Below are positions 4,824-6,404 of a DNA stretch of 6,404 bases, piece by piece; position 1 is the first letter of the stretch; each line of letters begins with the position of its first letter. The notes beneath the pieces are model-generated. The model did not search any database. It was not told the DNA's origin and worked only from the letters and a program-made list of their open reading frames with translations. The DNA comes from Oscillospiraceae bacterium. GTDB taxonomy: Bacteria; Bacillota; Clostridia; Oscillospirales; Oscillospiraceae. The stretch is from the NCBI GenBank assembly GCA_017438675.1, contig JAFRUW010000010.1:1-6404 (forward strand). Direction: 5' to 3'. The position numbers were made by a program, and so were the translations under genes.

Positions 4824-6404
4824 TTAATAAAGACCTACGATCTTCCTCGCGATGGTGATAATGTCGGTGTTCGTTATCGCGCCGTCGTTATTCATGTCGC
4901 CAAGCGTGAACTGTTCGCCCGTTAGCGTGGTGAGACTTACAACGTGTCTCGCAGCGAGGATCAGGTCGGAGTTTGAAACGATGCCGTCACGGTTTACATC
5001 GCCCTTTGGATACGAGGTCGTGCCGTCGAGGTTTATGGAGAAGAATCTCGGCGCGGAATTCTCCGTGACGTACCAGATCACCCGGTTGCCTGCCACTATT
5101 GGCTGACAGTCGGACATGGGGTAATTACTCTGACTTATCGCCGACGTGGGGTTGCCTTCGCCGTCAAGGAACACGTGCAGCATCACCGAATTGCGGTTTC
5201 CGTCTGTTTCCGTCCACATAAGCAGGAAGCGGTCGCTCTCGATTTTTGTCAGCAGCGGATTGGAAACCGTGATTTTGTCGCTGTCTGTATAGTTGGTTAT
5301 CCATCTGAAGACTGTGGAATCAGCATCTGACATTCTTGATTTATCCGTGGCGGTTATAAAGACATTTCTTGTTCCGGATGGCTTATAGCTTTTTTCGTCC
5401 TGAACCACAGTATTGCCGGCCACAAGATAGCATGTGCCGGAGGCTTCAAATCCGCCCACGGAAACGCCGGTTCTGTTGTTGCCTTCTTCGCCGCAGATCG
5501 GAAGCACATCAGCGTTTTCTTCATTGCTTCCAAGACCGGTAAACCGTGTGATCGTTACTGCCCTGGGATATGCGTCGCCGTGATCCAGCCACACTATACT
5601 GTCTCCGTCGGCGATAATAAACTGGTTGAAGGAATGGGATACATATCCAACGCCGCCCACATGATAATTGGCTGCAACTATCTTCATATAGGGGATAGAT
5701 ACCGCAATGAACATATTCGTCTGGTGATTTAATCCGTCGTCCATGGTGTAAATCTGGTGACAAGTGTGGATGAAGAGCGTGTCATCCTTTTCGGTCATTC
5801 TCAGTGTACCCGCGTGGAACGGCCTGATCGTATTCGCTCCGCAGAGCTCCGTGGAGTCGATCCTGTGCCAGTTTTTTGAATATCTGACGATGCGCACAAC
5901 GGGTTTTGAGTTGTTTTCTTCAAGGTTTTCCTGACCGAACACAAAGAAGTTATAATCGGTACCGGAATAGAATCCGCCGTATAAAGGCAGCTCCTTATCA
6001 ATGGTTTTCTTCCACTTTATTTTAAAGCTGCTGTCATAGTCCTCGACAACGACGCTATTGCCGATATGCTCCACCCGGGTAAAGGTACCGTCATCGTTGT
6101 CTACAAGATATGAATTCACTTTGTCCGCCCAGTACCGCGTGTTTATGTATTCATTATCGCCCTTGTTATCACTTGACGCCGGGGTCAGGGCTTCGGTTTT
6201 GTCCCTGGGGGTATCCTTGACAGAGGTATCGTAATTATCCGGGATCCAGATGATATTGTCCCCTAAGGATTGTCGGACTGTTTCAGTCCATGCCGGATTG
6301 CTGTGAGGATATTCCGCAAAAACAGCACTGTATGTAAAGCTGTCATTCACGATCAGTTTTCCGCCGGCAGAGGGGGGATTTCCGGTAAAGATAAGCCTTG
6401 CGGA
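4824..6404 (-). CDS. Paralogous secreted LRR/dockerin protein, C-terminal 526 codons (cut by window edge)
   Basis: The frame stays open to base 6404, so the N-terminus (presumably signal peptide and LRR units) lies outside. Visible residues 1-54 are the cap that follows BspA LRRs (ARLIFTGNPP, YPHSNPAWTE, DNIIWIP), matching the neighbour's residues 438-493. Residues about 75-465 are the same uncharacterised module as in the neighbour. Over the best stretch (KNWHRID to RFTG) I count 96 identities in 117 positions. The dockerin spans 467-526, with loops GDVNRDGIVSNSD and GDMNNDGAITNTD, both with intact Ca ligands. The terminal segment just before the dockerin is more divergent. The stop codon is TAA at 4826-4824, 35 nt before the next gene's ATG. 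It is the first visible gene of the inferred operon; its promoter is not in the window. The role is inferred as a cohesin-docked extracellular adhesin or ligand-binding protein. Confidence 0.88.
   Translation of the reverse strand, partial: SARLIFTGNPPSAGGKLIVNDSFTYSAVFAEYPHSNPAWTETVRQSLGDNIIWIPDNYDTSVKDTPRDKTEALTPASSDNKGDNEYINTRYWADKVNSYLVDNDDGTFTRVEHIGNSVVVEDYDSSFKIKWKKTIDKELPLYGGFYSGTDYNFFVFGQENLEENNSKPVVRIVRYSKNWHRIDSTELCGANTIRPFHAGTLRMTEKDDTLFIHTCHQIYTMDDGLNHQTNMFIAVSIPYMKIVAANYHVGGVGYVSHSFNQFIIADGDSIVWLDHGDAYPRAVTITRFTGLGSNEENADVLPICGEEGNNRTGVSVGGFEASGTCYLVAGNTVVQDEKSYKPSGTRNVFITATDKSRMSDADSTVFRWITNYTDSDKITVSNPLLTKIESDRFLLMWTETDGNRNSVMLHVFLDGEGNPTSAISQSNYPMSDCQPIVAGNRVIWYVTENSAPRFFSINLDGTTSYPKGDVNRDGIVSNSDLILAARHVVSLTTLTGEQFTLGDMNNDGAITNTDIITIARKIVGLY

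Noticed and set aside
6348..6350. GTG as the start of the upstream LRR/dockerin gene (508-residue form)
   Set aside because: The frame is open for 18 more codons to the window edge, and those codons (ARLIFTGNPP) align with the cap region of the paralogue. The GTG is an internal Val codon and the gene is truncated by the edge.

Overview
The window looks like chromosomal DNA from an anaerobic, probably gut-dwelling, Clostridia-class Firmicute (Ruminococcus/Oscillospiraceae-like). The grounds are a type III glutamine synthetase, A/G-rich Shine-Dalgarno sites with sigma-A-like promoters, a TipA-type MerR regulator, and two secreted BspA-type leucine-rich-repeat proteins ending in type I dockerins, the hallmark of cohesin/dockerin (cellulosome-like) assemblies. 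The organism is inferred from protein families only; no rRNA or other taxonomic marker is present.

Layout. Positions 1-387 (minus) hold the N-terminal 129 codons of a type III glutamine synthetase (glnN), cut by the left edge. Positions 388-563 form a divergent intergenic region with a good promoter for each neighbour and three ACCGAT-type hexamers. Positions 564-956 (plus) encode a MutT-like Nudix hydrolase, followed by a Rho-independent terminator. Positions 1006-1036 are a MerR-type promoter with a 19-bp spacer carrying an inverted repeat. It drives a TipA-like MerR regulator (1051-1785, plus), which contains an internal Shine-Dalgarno/TTG start that would give a stand-alone TipAS-like ligand-binding protein. 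A 13-bp perfect hairpin (1790-1834) lies between this gene and the convergent operon to its right.

Positions 1861-6404 (minus) are two tandem, paralogous secreted-protein genes separated by 35 nt and presumably co-transcribed. The downstream one (1861-4788) is complete: signal peptide, 13 BspA-type LRR units arranged partly as two 174-residue super-repeats, an uncharacterised conserved module of about 390 residues (possibly a beta-propeller), and a C-terminal dockerin. The upstream one (4824-6404) runs off the right edge; only its last 526 codons are visible, and it has the same module and dockerin.

The left half is housekeeping: nitrogen assimilation, nucleotide-pool sanitation and a drug-sensing type regulator. 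The right half is an extracellular adhesion or recognition operon whose products would be displayed by docking to a cohesin-bearing scaffold. The most unusual content is the shared module of the paralogues, and the translation signals of the MerR gene (an apparent AUA at the usual start position, plus an internal start).
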